From: Cristatella mucedo
Lineage: Eukaryota; Bryozoa; Phylactolaemata; Cristatellidae
Assembly (NCBI GenBank): GCA_009760855.2
Contig: WPIO01000017.1
Coordinates: 935,001 to 999,000, forward strand
Direction: 5' to 3'
DNA: 64,000 nucleotides
Part shown: positions 24,843-34,900 of the stretch, piece after piece
Numbering within the stretch: the first letter of the stretch is position 1
Layout of the letters: every line of letters begins with the position of its first letter
Notes under the pieces: model-generated
Seen by the model: only the letters and a program-made list of their open reading frames with translations
Databases searched by the model: none
Told to the model about the DNA's origin: nothing
Program-made: the position numbers and the translations under genes

Positions 24843-25219
24843 CGTGGCAATCAAGCTGCATACAAATAGAAGCAGGATACGCTAGGAGAAGAACTGCTTG
24901 AGTTGGTAGCAAGGGAAGGAATTCTATCGTGGCCAAAAAAATTTGGAAATGAGTTTCCCTTGTATAAGACCCGCAGAGCGATGATACCCATTGACAACAA
25001 CCTGTCAGTGAAAAAGTAACAGCAAAGTAATTGTCTAAGAATTCGCTCAGTCGCAAAAAATTTGTCAATGTATGACCGCAGTAGTTGTGGCTGCTACTTT
25101 GTTTGAGAGGATGCTTCACTACGAATGCTCTACTGCCAGACATAATGCATACATGGGTACAGCATGCGAAAACATTTATTGACAGCGTACACACAAACAA
25201 GTAAACTGTTACTAAAAAT

Positions 25220-25315
25220 AATCCTTTCGTATAAACCCTAAGAGAGCTGAAACTCTTTCTAGGCACTTTAAAGATACTGTAAAGAAAGCATGATCAAATG
25301 GTTAGTGGCAACATG
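25220..25315 (-). mobile_element. LINE-A tail fragment
   Basis: Reverse complement of the tail hairpin (CCTAAGAGAGCTGAAACTC, then TCTTTCTAGGCACTTT) and the next 50 nt of 3' UTR. The rest is lost. Confidence 0.7.
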
Positions 25316-25944
25316 TACTGACTCTAACGTTGAAGTTGGCCAGTGGTTTGACTCTCAAGGACGAGGGATCATTTCTTTTTCAGTCAGTCGTTATGACAAT
25401 CCCATTCAGCTATTAGTTCGGCCGCAGCACATTTTAGCGAACATCGAAGGAAGGACGCTCAGCACTTTTTTACCGTACGGTAAATACACGTATGCAAAAG
25501 GTTCTGCTGAGAAATCCTCTCTAAGACTTTGCATGCCAGGATCCAAACAAGCACTTGCCGTGGTCTAGGCAGATGTCATATTAATTAGGCCGCAATACTC
25601 AACCGGTTGATCTTTCCGCTACTACGTCAACCGATCTACTTTAAGCTCATAATAATTGATGCCTCCGGAAGAAATTTCAGTGAGATATGTTTATAGTCTC
25701 ACTATCTATTGCATTGAGCATTTCTTTTGAGGCACTGGGTTAACTAGCCTTGTATCTCCGGCGTCTTCTCATTGCTGTTCGATTGGCCCTATGCGTAAGC
25801 AGAAGGCCGCAACAGAAGGCATTCAAATGTGGCAATAAAGTAAGAATGATAATGGTAGTAGTAGCCGATCGTTTACATGGTGCCCTAAGGGCACTTAATC
25901 TGTATCCCAGCGCTTTAAAACTCACTGCAACAGTCGAGACCCAT

Positions 25945-26150
25945 GTTGTGAGTGACGCGCACCGTATGAAGCATTAAAAAAGCAAGCATCGTGCTTTTGC
26001 TGCTAAAGAAAAAGTAAAGACATGCTTCACTAGCTAGCATGCTAAAGAAAACTGAAAAAGTGAAGACATCTTTCACTTTTTCTTTAGCAGCCTAAGCACG
26101 ATGCTTGCTTTTTCATGCTCCATACGGTGCGCGTCACTCACAAGCCAGCA
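25945..26150. repeat. Long imperfect inverted repeat (fold-back)
   Basis: The left arm from about 25946 (GTTGTGAGTGACGCGCACCG, then ...GCAAGCATCGTGC...CTAAAGAAAAAGT) returns in reverse complement at about 26073-26145 (ACTTTTTCTTTAGCAGC ... GCACGATGCTTGC ... CGGTGCGCGTCACTCACAA). Arms are about 75-80 nt with few mismatches and the loop about 50-60 nt. The unit CATGCTAAAGAAAAAGTGAAGACAT-like also recurs at 26040 and 26148. Confidence 0.88.
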
Positions 26151-26224
26151 TGCTAAAGAAAAAGTGAAGACATTCAGGGCCGCCAGCTGGTAAGACCTCT
26201 GGCCAGTGACAAGCGTTGAATCGT

Positions 26225-26465
26225 GCACATGAAGACACGCGCTCAAAGAGCGCAAAGGGACAACAAACAGGACAAGTTCACTGGAGCGAAGGGAAAGCCG
26301 GCCAGAAGCACGTGCGTCTTTAGCGGCGACTTAAAGCGTGCGTGCAGCTAATGACGCCAGCTGGAAGCGAGCTCGAGACTTTCAGTACGGCGGCGGCGCA
26401 CGAGCTGAAGGCTCGGTCGACCAAGGTTTCATTTTAGTGCGAGGGATGGCGAGATTGCCAGACGC
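26225..26465 (-). mobile_element. Ancient CR1/L2-group LINE C-terminal fragment
   Basis: On the minus strand two frames read LAIPRTKMKPWS and RAFSSCAAAVLKVSSSLPAG, which correspond to the LINE-A motif [20 protein letters not shown] and the following WNSLP. GC is higher than in other copies and no tail is present, so it may be a separate old subfamily. Confidence 0.6.
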
Positions 26466-27299
26466 CGAAGAGCCGCTAGCGTGCCTCCGTCGCTAAAGGA
26501 ACTACTACGGCTCGCCGTCGATCGATGAGTGCGAAGCGAAACTCTCGGTCTGACCTACAAGGCCGGCCGCCGCCGCCTGGCTTAAAGCCTAGCCGAACGC
26601 CCGAAGCCGGATTCGGCCCGCCTGGCGCCCTGGCAGGTCCTGTCAGACAATGCATCACTTGTTGCCCCTCGATTTCACATAAAGACAAGTTGGGGGCAGA
26701 TGCTTTTTTCTCTGCAGTCCTAGGAAGTGAACGTTTGTTTTACCAGTGCAACGACAGCATGTCCGCTCAAACAGCCGATTTTACCATTTTCTCTCCAGTC
26801 TTAATACACTTGTTCAATGCTTCAAACGATGTGGGCTGTTTTCTAGATTCAACAATGGTTTTTACTTTCTTTCTTTTTTGCTGCCTGAGATAAAGCGTAC
26901 GAGTGCTCATCGGCGGTTGCATGCTTCTACCAATTGCTGCTATATCACCAGAGTTGCGATCGATGCCAAATGCAAAAAAATAATACAATAGATAATATAC
27001 TATAAATACTATAATAATATATAATATATGCATATATAATATAAAATAATATAAATTTAATACCAATTCTTCAAATAAATCTCAGTCTTGACAGCCGCAC
27101 AGTTTCGCCTTGCACTCCATGTAAAGATGCATAGTGAGACTAATGCAGATAAATAATCTGGGACGCAGAGCTGCTATTCTAATAAGTGGAGTGTCTCTAT
27201 ATGCGATATTCTTATACGAGGAGTCGCCTACATGTCGACCTGATCTCCTCAGAAACCCAAAGTCCTAGTTTATTTAGCTCTGGGTCTGAGTCTAGGGGT
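26466..27299. other. Unassigned; GC-rich then AT-rich
   Basis: 26500-26640 is GC-rich (GGCCGGCCGCCGCCGCC). 26970-27065 is almost pure A/T with TATAATAT repeats. No gene is visible. Confidence 0.5.
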
Positions 27300-27450
27300 G
27301 AGGTACTCGCATTTCACGACTCAGGTTATGAGTCACATTATGTTATGAGAGCTGGCGATTCTTCGTGCTCGATGCAAGCCGGAGCGATAGGCGCCATGGC
27401 TTATCTGTGGCCAGTTTATAAATGAAGCTGCAGAATCGGCTAACCATTTA
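27300..27450 (+). mobile_element. SINE-2, diverged
   Basis: Plus strand: weak head near 27300-27345, then GAGCTGGCGATTCTTCGTGC and a tail resembling GAAGCTGCAGAATCGGCTAA. The tRNA boxes are mostly lost. Confidence 0.5.
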
Positions 27451-27463
27451 AGAAAGGAAAAAA

Positions 27464-27604
27464 TATAATTCATTTATATAGCGCCCCAAGAGAACTTTAT
27501 CTCCATTCAGGCGCTTCACATATGCCTCGGGGCTCGAGCCCACGACATCAGTCAGACCTTGGTCGGGGCGAGCACCTTAACCGCTAGACCAAACCAGCTC
27601 GGCG
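27464..27604 (-). mobile_element. SINE-1, first of a tandem pair
   Basis: Complete SINE-1 on the minus strand with A box, B box (GGGCTCGAGCCCC) and tail. GAAAAAATAT (or GGAAAAAATAT) flanks both ends (about 27457-27466 and 27604-27613), consistent with a target-site duplication. Confidence 0.88.
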
Positions 27605-27610
27605 AAAAAA

Positions 27611-27747
27611 TATGATTCATTTGTATAGCGCCCAAAGAGAACTAAATCTCTATTCAGGCGCTTCACATATGCCTCAGGGCTCAAGCCCACGACCTCAGCC
27701 AGACCTTGGTCGGGGCGAGCACCTTAACCGCTGGACCAACCCAGAAC
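27611..27747 (-). mobile_element. SINE-1, second of a tandem pair
   Basis: Second full SINE-1 in the same orientation: CGGTTAAGGTGCTCGCCCCG, GGGCTTGAGCCC, tail GGCGCTATACAAATGAATCA. The two copies differ at several positions, so they are separate insertions. Confidence 0.87.
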
Positions 27748-27984
27748 TTGCCACATCAAAAACGTCCATAAATGTGACGTGCAGAATTTAAACATCGCTT
27801 CAGGTACGAGCAGGCACACAGGCACACAGGCAAATAAATGTAAGTATGCGTCAAGCTGCTTTTGGCCAAGGCATCAGCATCAGAGCCATCGTATCGTGTA
27901 GCATATGCAAATGAACGAGGATTCGAGATCGAGCTTCAGGTGCTATTTTCTCGTAGCACCGCAGTGCTCTCTCATATCACTGCT

Positions 27985-28142
27985 CTACCGCGAGAGCCCA
28001 CGAGGTAAGGCTCTCGCTCCTCACAACCAAGGTCGTGGGTTCGAATCCTGCAGTGGGCAATCCTTTATTGCCAACTGCAAGCGTTGGTGATAGCCATTAA
28101 GGCTCTTTTGCCGCTATACAAACGAGCCTGTTAAATTAGCTA
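27985..28142 (+). mobile_element. SINE-2 with consensus B box
   Basis: Plus strand: head GAGAGCCCACGAGGTAAGGC, an exact B box GGTTCGAATCC at 28038-28048, body GGGCAATCCTTTATTGCCAA, GGTGATAGCCATTAAGGCTC. The tail stem-loop AGGCTC...GAGCCT is followed by GTTAAATTAGCTA. This is the best-preserved SINE-2. Confidence 0.88.
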
Positions 28143-28564
28143 TTATGAAAAGTTCGCAAACACAGCGCTCTTGAAGGTTCTAGTTCCTGACGGCTGGGAT
28201 GAATATCTGTAAAGCCCTCACTCAAGCATTGGCTTCTCACATCTGATGCATGTTAGGAAGGCTTCCCACCGGTGATGTGCAGCTAGCTACTGTCGATTAG
28301 GGACATCAATTCTAAGTGTGAGGCTTACGTGACCTCACTCTCCCGTCAGAGGCTACGAGTGGCAATATCATTTGAGTGGGAGAACAAGTTTCATGACATG
28401 GATGGATCATTGCACTTAAGTAGACCAGCACTGAGGAGCTACTCGTTTGAGCCCTGGTTTATACTTTTTGGTTCAAGGCAGTGGGCAGCCATTCAAAATC
28501 TCTTTTCTTTCACAAATGTAATTCATTGAGCTGATTCTTCGAGCATTCATTGAAAACGATTATC

Positions 28565-29140
28565 GTCATGTTCACTTCTCTTCTTCCGACCTGCACTGGC
28601 TACCAATCAAGCAACGCATCGATTTCAAGGTTTTGTCGCTCACTTTTAGGTCCCTTCACTCTTTGGCTCCAGCCTATCTATCAATCTATTCCCCCAACAG
28701 GCCAAGCATTGTACCGCCCGCTTTTCGGAAACTAACTGCTTACCTATACCTCGTGCGAAACTCAAATCCTTTGGAGACCGTACATTTAGTTCGTATGCTC
28801 CCAAAGCCTGGAACTCACTTCCGACTTGCATAACGACATCCCCTGACATGACCACATTTAAAAAGAAATAAAAAATGCACTTATCTATGACAGCATTTAG
28901 TGGGTCCCTGTGATTCGTCCTTTATGTGCTTATGCGTGCTGACACTGCATGCGCCACTAACCACACTTGCATGCTGACCCTGTGCATGTCACCCCTAACC
29001 ATGTTATTCATATTGTTTATCAATCATGATACCACTAATAATTCGGCCGTGTTTCCTTTGCAGCAAATGTAAAGCGCCTAGAAAGAGATTGAGTTCTCTG
29101 AGGGCGCTTCATCAAGTGTATTATTATTACTATTATTACC
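28565..29140 (+). mobile_element. LINE-A 3' end copy
   Basis: Plus-strand C-terminal extension ([20 protein letters not shown] equivalents, [13 protein letters not shown]), 3' UTR, complete tail hairpin at 29070-29112 and (ATT)n at 29119-29138. It is interrupted by small frameshifts. Confidence 0.88.
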
Positions 29141-29699
29141 TGCTAAGTAGGATCAAGGTAAATCTTCGGGCGCCTCTCATGTGATCCAGTAAGGCAGAGC
29201 AGCTAAGTGAAAAAACTGCCAATGCAGATATTCACAAAAAAGCACGAATCTGATCATGGCTAAAAGTAGCATGGTCCAAGTTACTAGTGGGGATTACATG
29301 TATTACTATGTGACTACTACGCGATTAATAGCCCCAAATAATGCATGTAATCTGGTAGCCGTCACCCCAAAAGAAGTTAGCATGGAACAAGGAGTTGGCT
29401 AAATCGTTGTTGTGCAATGACATGTCCGGGAGGTGCAACAAAGAGTGTCTATACAGAATGCACTATATCTCTCCAAATAAGCCTTTATGCCCGATCGTGA
29501 GCCCCACTAACAGGATGGGGAAAAAGTGAAGCGAACGGAAAGGATAGCACCAGACACAAGCCACTAGCACAATTAGTAATTTTTGCACACATGATTTAAA
29601 GCCAAGGTCATGGGATCTTACATAACATGTGCTTGCTTGCATATTCACACGGAAGATTGTGTCTTGTACAGCTGAATAGGGAACGAGCAAGAGGTAGCA

Positions 29700-29820
29700 A
29701 GTTGTGAGATGAAGGCTGTTGGCTACCGTACGAGTACCGAACGCTGCTTAGGCTTTTGAGTGCACTGATTCGTAAAACCCACTTAGTCTTTGTGGAGTTA
29801 CAGACGGCGAGACATTATAG
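29700..29820 (+). mobile_element. LINE-B 3' UTR fragment
   Basis: About 120 nt matching the end of LINE-B (GTTGGCTACCG...GAACGCTGCTTAGGCTTT...GTCTTTGTGGAGTTACAGACGG). It shows several small deletions and lies just downstream of the SIRT6 stop codon. Confidence 0.75.
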
Positions 29821-30359
29821 TACAACACAAGTTGTGAAATTCTTTATAGGAGTAGGCCACCGGCTGTTCTGTAGCAAAAGCTCGGCATTATTACAAACCG
29901 GCCGGGCAGGCAGGCTGAGAGCCACATGACTAACGAGGGCTGTCGTATGAGGTTGTGATAAAAGGGAGAGCGTCGAGACATTAGTCAGGCATGGAGAACA
30001 GCTTGGCTTCATTAACGGACGAGACGCACCATCCATCTAAGAGCAAGGAAAGCTTCAGAAATGAAGTCAAAACCTGCTCATGCCAATAACCAGTAACCAA
30101 ATTTTTGTAAATGCATATTTCCACCTCATGGAAAGAAAAGACAAAAAACCAAAACTACAACGAAAGCTACACAGTTCTAGAGTGGACGTCAGGCATGGTG
30201 AAATGATGCCGCCGTATATTTGCTGTCCATGATGCACAGTGGGCAATCAAAAGCATTTGCATGCTCTAAGGTGACGACCGAGTTTGCCTCAGAAATCACA
30301 TTCTCACGAGCACAAATTTCTTTTCGGAGAAAGCTTGCCCACGGTAGACAGAGAGCAGC

Positions 30360-30837
30360 TTAACTCGCTAGCCGACTCCGTTTACTATCATGGCTGCAAT
30401 CATCATCCCCCTCCAGACATTCGTCTGGCTTGGCAGTGCTCCGGCGCGACTTGGTAGGACGTTTTCGCACTGACTTCACCTGCTTGAGGTCAGCTGAAGG
30501 TGCATCAGAGGCATCGGCAGTAGACACAGAGTCAGGCAACCAGCCATCTAGAGTCACTCGGCGCCTCTTCGTGATTGGAACTGCATTACCAGCAGAGGAG
30601 CACAGGCGCGGAACTGGCGCCTTGTATTCGCTGACAGTCACACCGAGCTGATCGCACAGCAGGTGCATGACATCGTCGACGTAGCACCGAATGAGGAGGT
30701 CAGCTTTCTTGTCAAGCTTTGTCTGCTGGAGATTGACTATAACCAATTTGCTCCCATTCTTCTTGCCGATATTCGGCAGAGTGCCAGCAGGCACGATCTG
30801 CAGACTTGAGCCGAGCACCAGGTTAACGGCAGCTTCC
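30360..30837 (-). CDS. SIRT6: SIRT6 coding exon 6 (C-terminal, with stop)
   Basis: Begins after TCTGCCGCAG and reads [20 protein letters not shown], then [18 protein letters not shown] and CYVDDVM, which close the catalytic domain. The following tail is species-specific, basic and serine-rich ([18 protein letters not shown] at the end) and stops with TAA at 30362-30360. It is one uninterrupted exon of 478 nt. I saw no clear AATAAA just downstream, so the 3' UTR end is unknown. Confidence 0.95.
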
Positions 30838-31944
30838 CTGCGGCAGAGCAGCAACGAAAACATTAGGAGTAGCTATGGCAACGGATGAGAGCCTGAGAAG
30901 CCACTGCACTGCAGCAGGCAGAAGCAGCAGCAGCAAGCTGCCGGGTAAGCACAGAAAAACAAGCGCTGCTTGCAACGACAGCTGCAAGGGTTGATTAGGT
31001 CCGGCATCATTAACCTATGTAAGAAAAGGTTTGGCTCCCATTGAAGACTCCCTAAAAGCATTTCACCAGCTACAACAGGCACTACAGATCCTACCTCTGG
31101 CAAAACCCCACCTCTGACATGATGAGTGCCGATCGAGTTAACGGCTAGTTTATATGCCAGTGGGCAGACTGAGCTAGCTTCAGCAGGGCACCAGCATAGC
31201 CTATACCTACAAAAGGCACATCGCAGTGCTTCTGAAATAAAGCACCACATTCTGCTTGCAGGCAATCCTCCAGTCACTCACGACATGAAAAAAAATGATA
31301 TTGAGGGCCATTAGCCAATAAGAAAAAAAGTCATGGTTAGCCCCAAAGCTGGCTTTAAACAGAATTACTGTCGCCCACCCTAGGTGGGACGGCACAACGC
31401 TAGGAGAGACCAAATCATGCTTGTAGGTCTCGAAATTCAAGCATATGTCCACATGCCAAGTTGTTTTTATGTCAAGCAAAGCATGTAAATCTAAACCCTA
31501 GCAAGTGATGAAAACATAAAAAGCTGAGGAGCTTGCTAGTTGATAGTAGATAGTCATAGTTATTGGTCACCAATGTTTCTATCGTGCCATGATTCTGTAC
31601 ATTAACGATGTTCGATTCGAAGCTGACGCGTCGTATTGTCTTTGTTGGTTATGCATACATGCACGTGATAAGCAAATGCCAATTAGAAAGTTTGCAAGCA
31701 GGTGGAACAAGAAATTATTAATTAGAGGAAAAGCAACTCAAGATATGACTCAAGGAAAACGCGTTTTAAACCCAAGACTAGCAGCTCGGTTATGTTTGAC
31801 TCTCACCAGGCTCAAAGTCATGACAACGTAATTTCGTTTGAAAACAACATGCAAGCAGCAATTTTACCCAGTCGGAGAAGCAAATGAGAAAATCGCTCTA
31901 CTTTTCAGCCGGACAGATCTAGCATGGATAGATCTAGATCTATA

Positions 31945-31997
<53 letters not shown>

Positions 31998-34900
31998 ATA
32001 TCTATAGATCTAGATCTATAGCATAGATCTAGATCCTCAGAAATGCGATGGCAAAGGAGCAAGCTCCGAATCTCCAGATCTCCTTTGAACCGAAAGAAGA
32101 CCGATGCCACGCCCTATACCGATCGACTGGCAGAATGCTTCGAGCTGTGGCTGATTTGGAGGCGTGACGTGTGCACTGGCAGTTAGAATTGCAAGGAAGC
32201 CTGCAAGGAGCGACTAGTGCAGACGGCTAGAGCAACTATTCGTGCTTCCATCTGTTTCCATCGCTTCCGGCGAACCACAGCAGCAAAACAGTCTGGCAAT
32301 CATTGTCTCGAGTGATTCAAGAGGACAGTGACTCAGCCGCAGGTAGCTGACAGGCAGGCTCACTCCCTAATTCTGTAGCTGCAATGCGATCAACTTCGGG
32401 CAGCTAGCACCGGCATCACAAGCTATTGCTGATGGAGGGACGAAGGGAGGGATGGTAGAGAGAGGTAGATGAAGGCTCTCACGCTAGGCCGTAACATAAC
32501 GAAGGGTATACGAGTGCATGCATTCAATGTGCTGTTAGATATAGGCACGAGGGTGCAGACAGATCGAGGCCGAAACAAGACATTCATTGTGCCACTGCTT
32601 TGCAGCTCTGCTGGAGGAACAGCAGAGCTACAAAGCCCCAAACTATACCAATTGCAGTGAATCTCCCGAAGACACCAAGAACGTTGACAATTGTTCCAAG
32701 TCCCAAGCACAGTGTGACAAATGAATGTACATCGGCAAGTCCATTATGAGATGAAAACTAGGCACGCAGAGTCTAAGCTTGAAGAGGTTTTCAATGAATC
32801 CTATAGCCCATGGCCTCACGGTCTCAAGGAGCACATCCACAGGTAGGGGAGCCTACACAGCAGAAGGATTAGGTCTACCAAGAGTTCAGAGTTTAATTAA
32901 TATAACATAAAAGCCACAAGGACATGGGCTAGCTGCTTTGCTCTACGATCACAGAGTATTTATATCTTGATGATAAGGGTGATGTTATACAGAGCTGGCC
33001 GGGGACTGGAAAAAGGCCTGGAGGCTAAGGCTATCAGAAATACCACCGAAAATTCATGAAACATCAAAGAGCTAAACCATATAAAGCACTCCCAAGCCTT
33101 ATATTAAAACAATGACCCTATATTATAACCTTGCTTACCAGTAAGGCTGCTTCCTACTCGGCAGTAAAGCTCTGTATTTCAGGCATTAAAATCGCAAAAC
33201 GTGACCGACATTCACATTCTATAAAGCAGCAAGTACTATTCTAAACACTACTAGTCCTGCCCCAGCCCACGGGTAAGGTGCTAGCTCTTCGGTGGGTCCG
33301 AAGTCTGACTGTGGTCTGTCCGTGGTCTGACTCGAATATAGAGGGCGACCATTTATTGCCAACTCCAAGTGGTGGCTATAGCCGTTAAGGCACTCCTGCC
33401 GCTAGACAAATGAGGCTGTTGAATCAGCCAACCCGTGACTTGTATATTTACACACATTTATTAGAGGTCTTGAATTTCCCTCTGATAGATCAGAATGATT
33501 ATTTCTACTTTTCTCGACTCTATAGAACTTGCCTTAAGCTGAGCAAGAAAATTTATTGAATGCATCAGAGTTAGGTAACTTGGTAAAATTCAACTCATGC
33601 ATATGGACTGAGCACACATGCAAGGTAGCAAGCCTAATTCCTCATCTGACGGCACCAGAACTGGAGCCATCTGTACTAAGTAGTACCAGTACTTGTGGAT
33701 AACACATCCGCACATTTATTAAAAAAATGTCTACGGTCAAAGTCTGTAACACAGTATACGAGCACACAACTGCCACAAACTGACGTGAGAATCAGCCAAC
33801 CTGACTAGCCGCACTAAGACCAGTGTAACAGTCTGAGGATAGTGAGAAGGCCAGGTTTTTCCTATCATAGCCTTAGCATGAGCATTAAAGCTTGCGGCAA
33901 GGCAATAATTGCCTCCAGAAAGAGCACCAGTAAGGCAATGCCTGATGCAGGTACGATCCATGCAAGATGGCTAACGCACCTCGCAGTTTGCTCGGCAGAC
34001 TTCAAATCTATTTCAGGCAAAGCATCTTCCCAATCGAGAACAGTGTCCCGTAACTTGCCCCTAAAATGCAAAGGCAAGGAATTCGTTCATGGCCTAACTG
34101 AAATAACCAAATACTGCACACTAAAGAAACGTACGAAGGCAGATCGTGCAATTGCAGGCAGGACAAAGCAAAAGATAGTGAGAGAAAGTCACTAGTGAGG
34201 GCAAATGCACATGCGGCTGCTAGGTAATTGCCCACACGGCATTGTGGGACATGACAAAAATAGAATGCAGCAAATCCTTGAGAGAACGGGAAAGACAATT
34301 ACGAACCAAACGTATGTATCACACGCAATTTTTCGCTTTGTGTTACATGGACATTTTGGACACTTCTCTGACTACACTCTGTGATGCCATTTGGCGAAAA
34401 CACTTTCGCATTTAGCAAGACGACGTGCAGCTTTTACTAACAGCTACCCAGATAAGCAGCAGCGCCATCTCCTCGACCACCCAGATCGCCACGGGGCATT
34501 GCAAACAGAAGTTGCAGCTCGACAGGCACTCTGCTAAAATCTGTTAGCACACAGTGACTGACACATTAAAACCTGCTGTGCTAGTCGAATTGCTGAGAGC
34601 TGCACGAAAGAATCAATAACACGGCTGAACAATTTCGGAGTCGAGTTATCTCTAACTTAATTATAGAACTCAGATCTGGTTGCTTTTAGTCTGAACCGGC
34701 TGCCGAACGATCCAGACAGCACTTGACGGCGAGCAGTTTTTCGCAAGTGAAAGGCTGGCATAGTAATGCATCTCGGTGTAACGTTTAAGTGGTTCTATAT
34801 AAATAAACTGATCGAGACATTAACATGTAATGCATCGAGCAAGAAAGTTTCTATGTTCGTACTAACAGTCAGGAAACTACTTAAGTCTTATGCAAAATTA

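Noticed and set aside
24742-25266. 174-codon minus-strand frame
   Set aside because: Its C-terminal end is SINE-1 sequence and the rest shows no motif; treated as a chance frame.
28038-28048. Consensus RNA polymerase III B box suggesting a tRNA gene
   Set aside because: The flanking sequence does not fold into a cloverleaf with an acceptor stem, and the same head with the same body and tail recurs at other loci, so it is a SINE.
30100-30360. SIRT6 polyadenylation signal
   Set aside because: No convincing AATAAA or ATTAAA on the minus strand just downstream of the stop, so no site is annotated.
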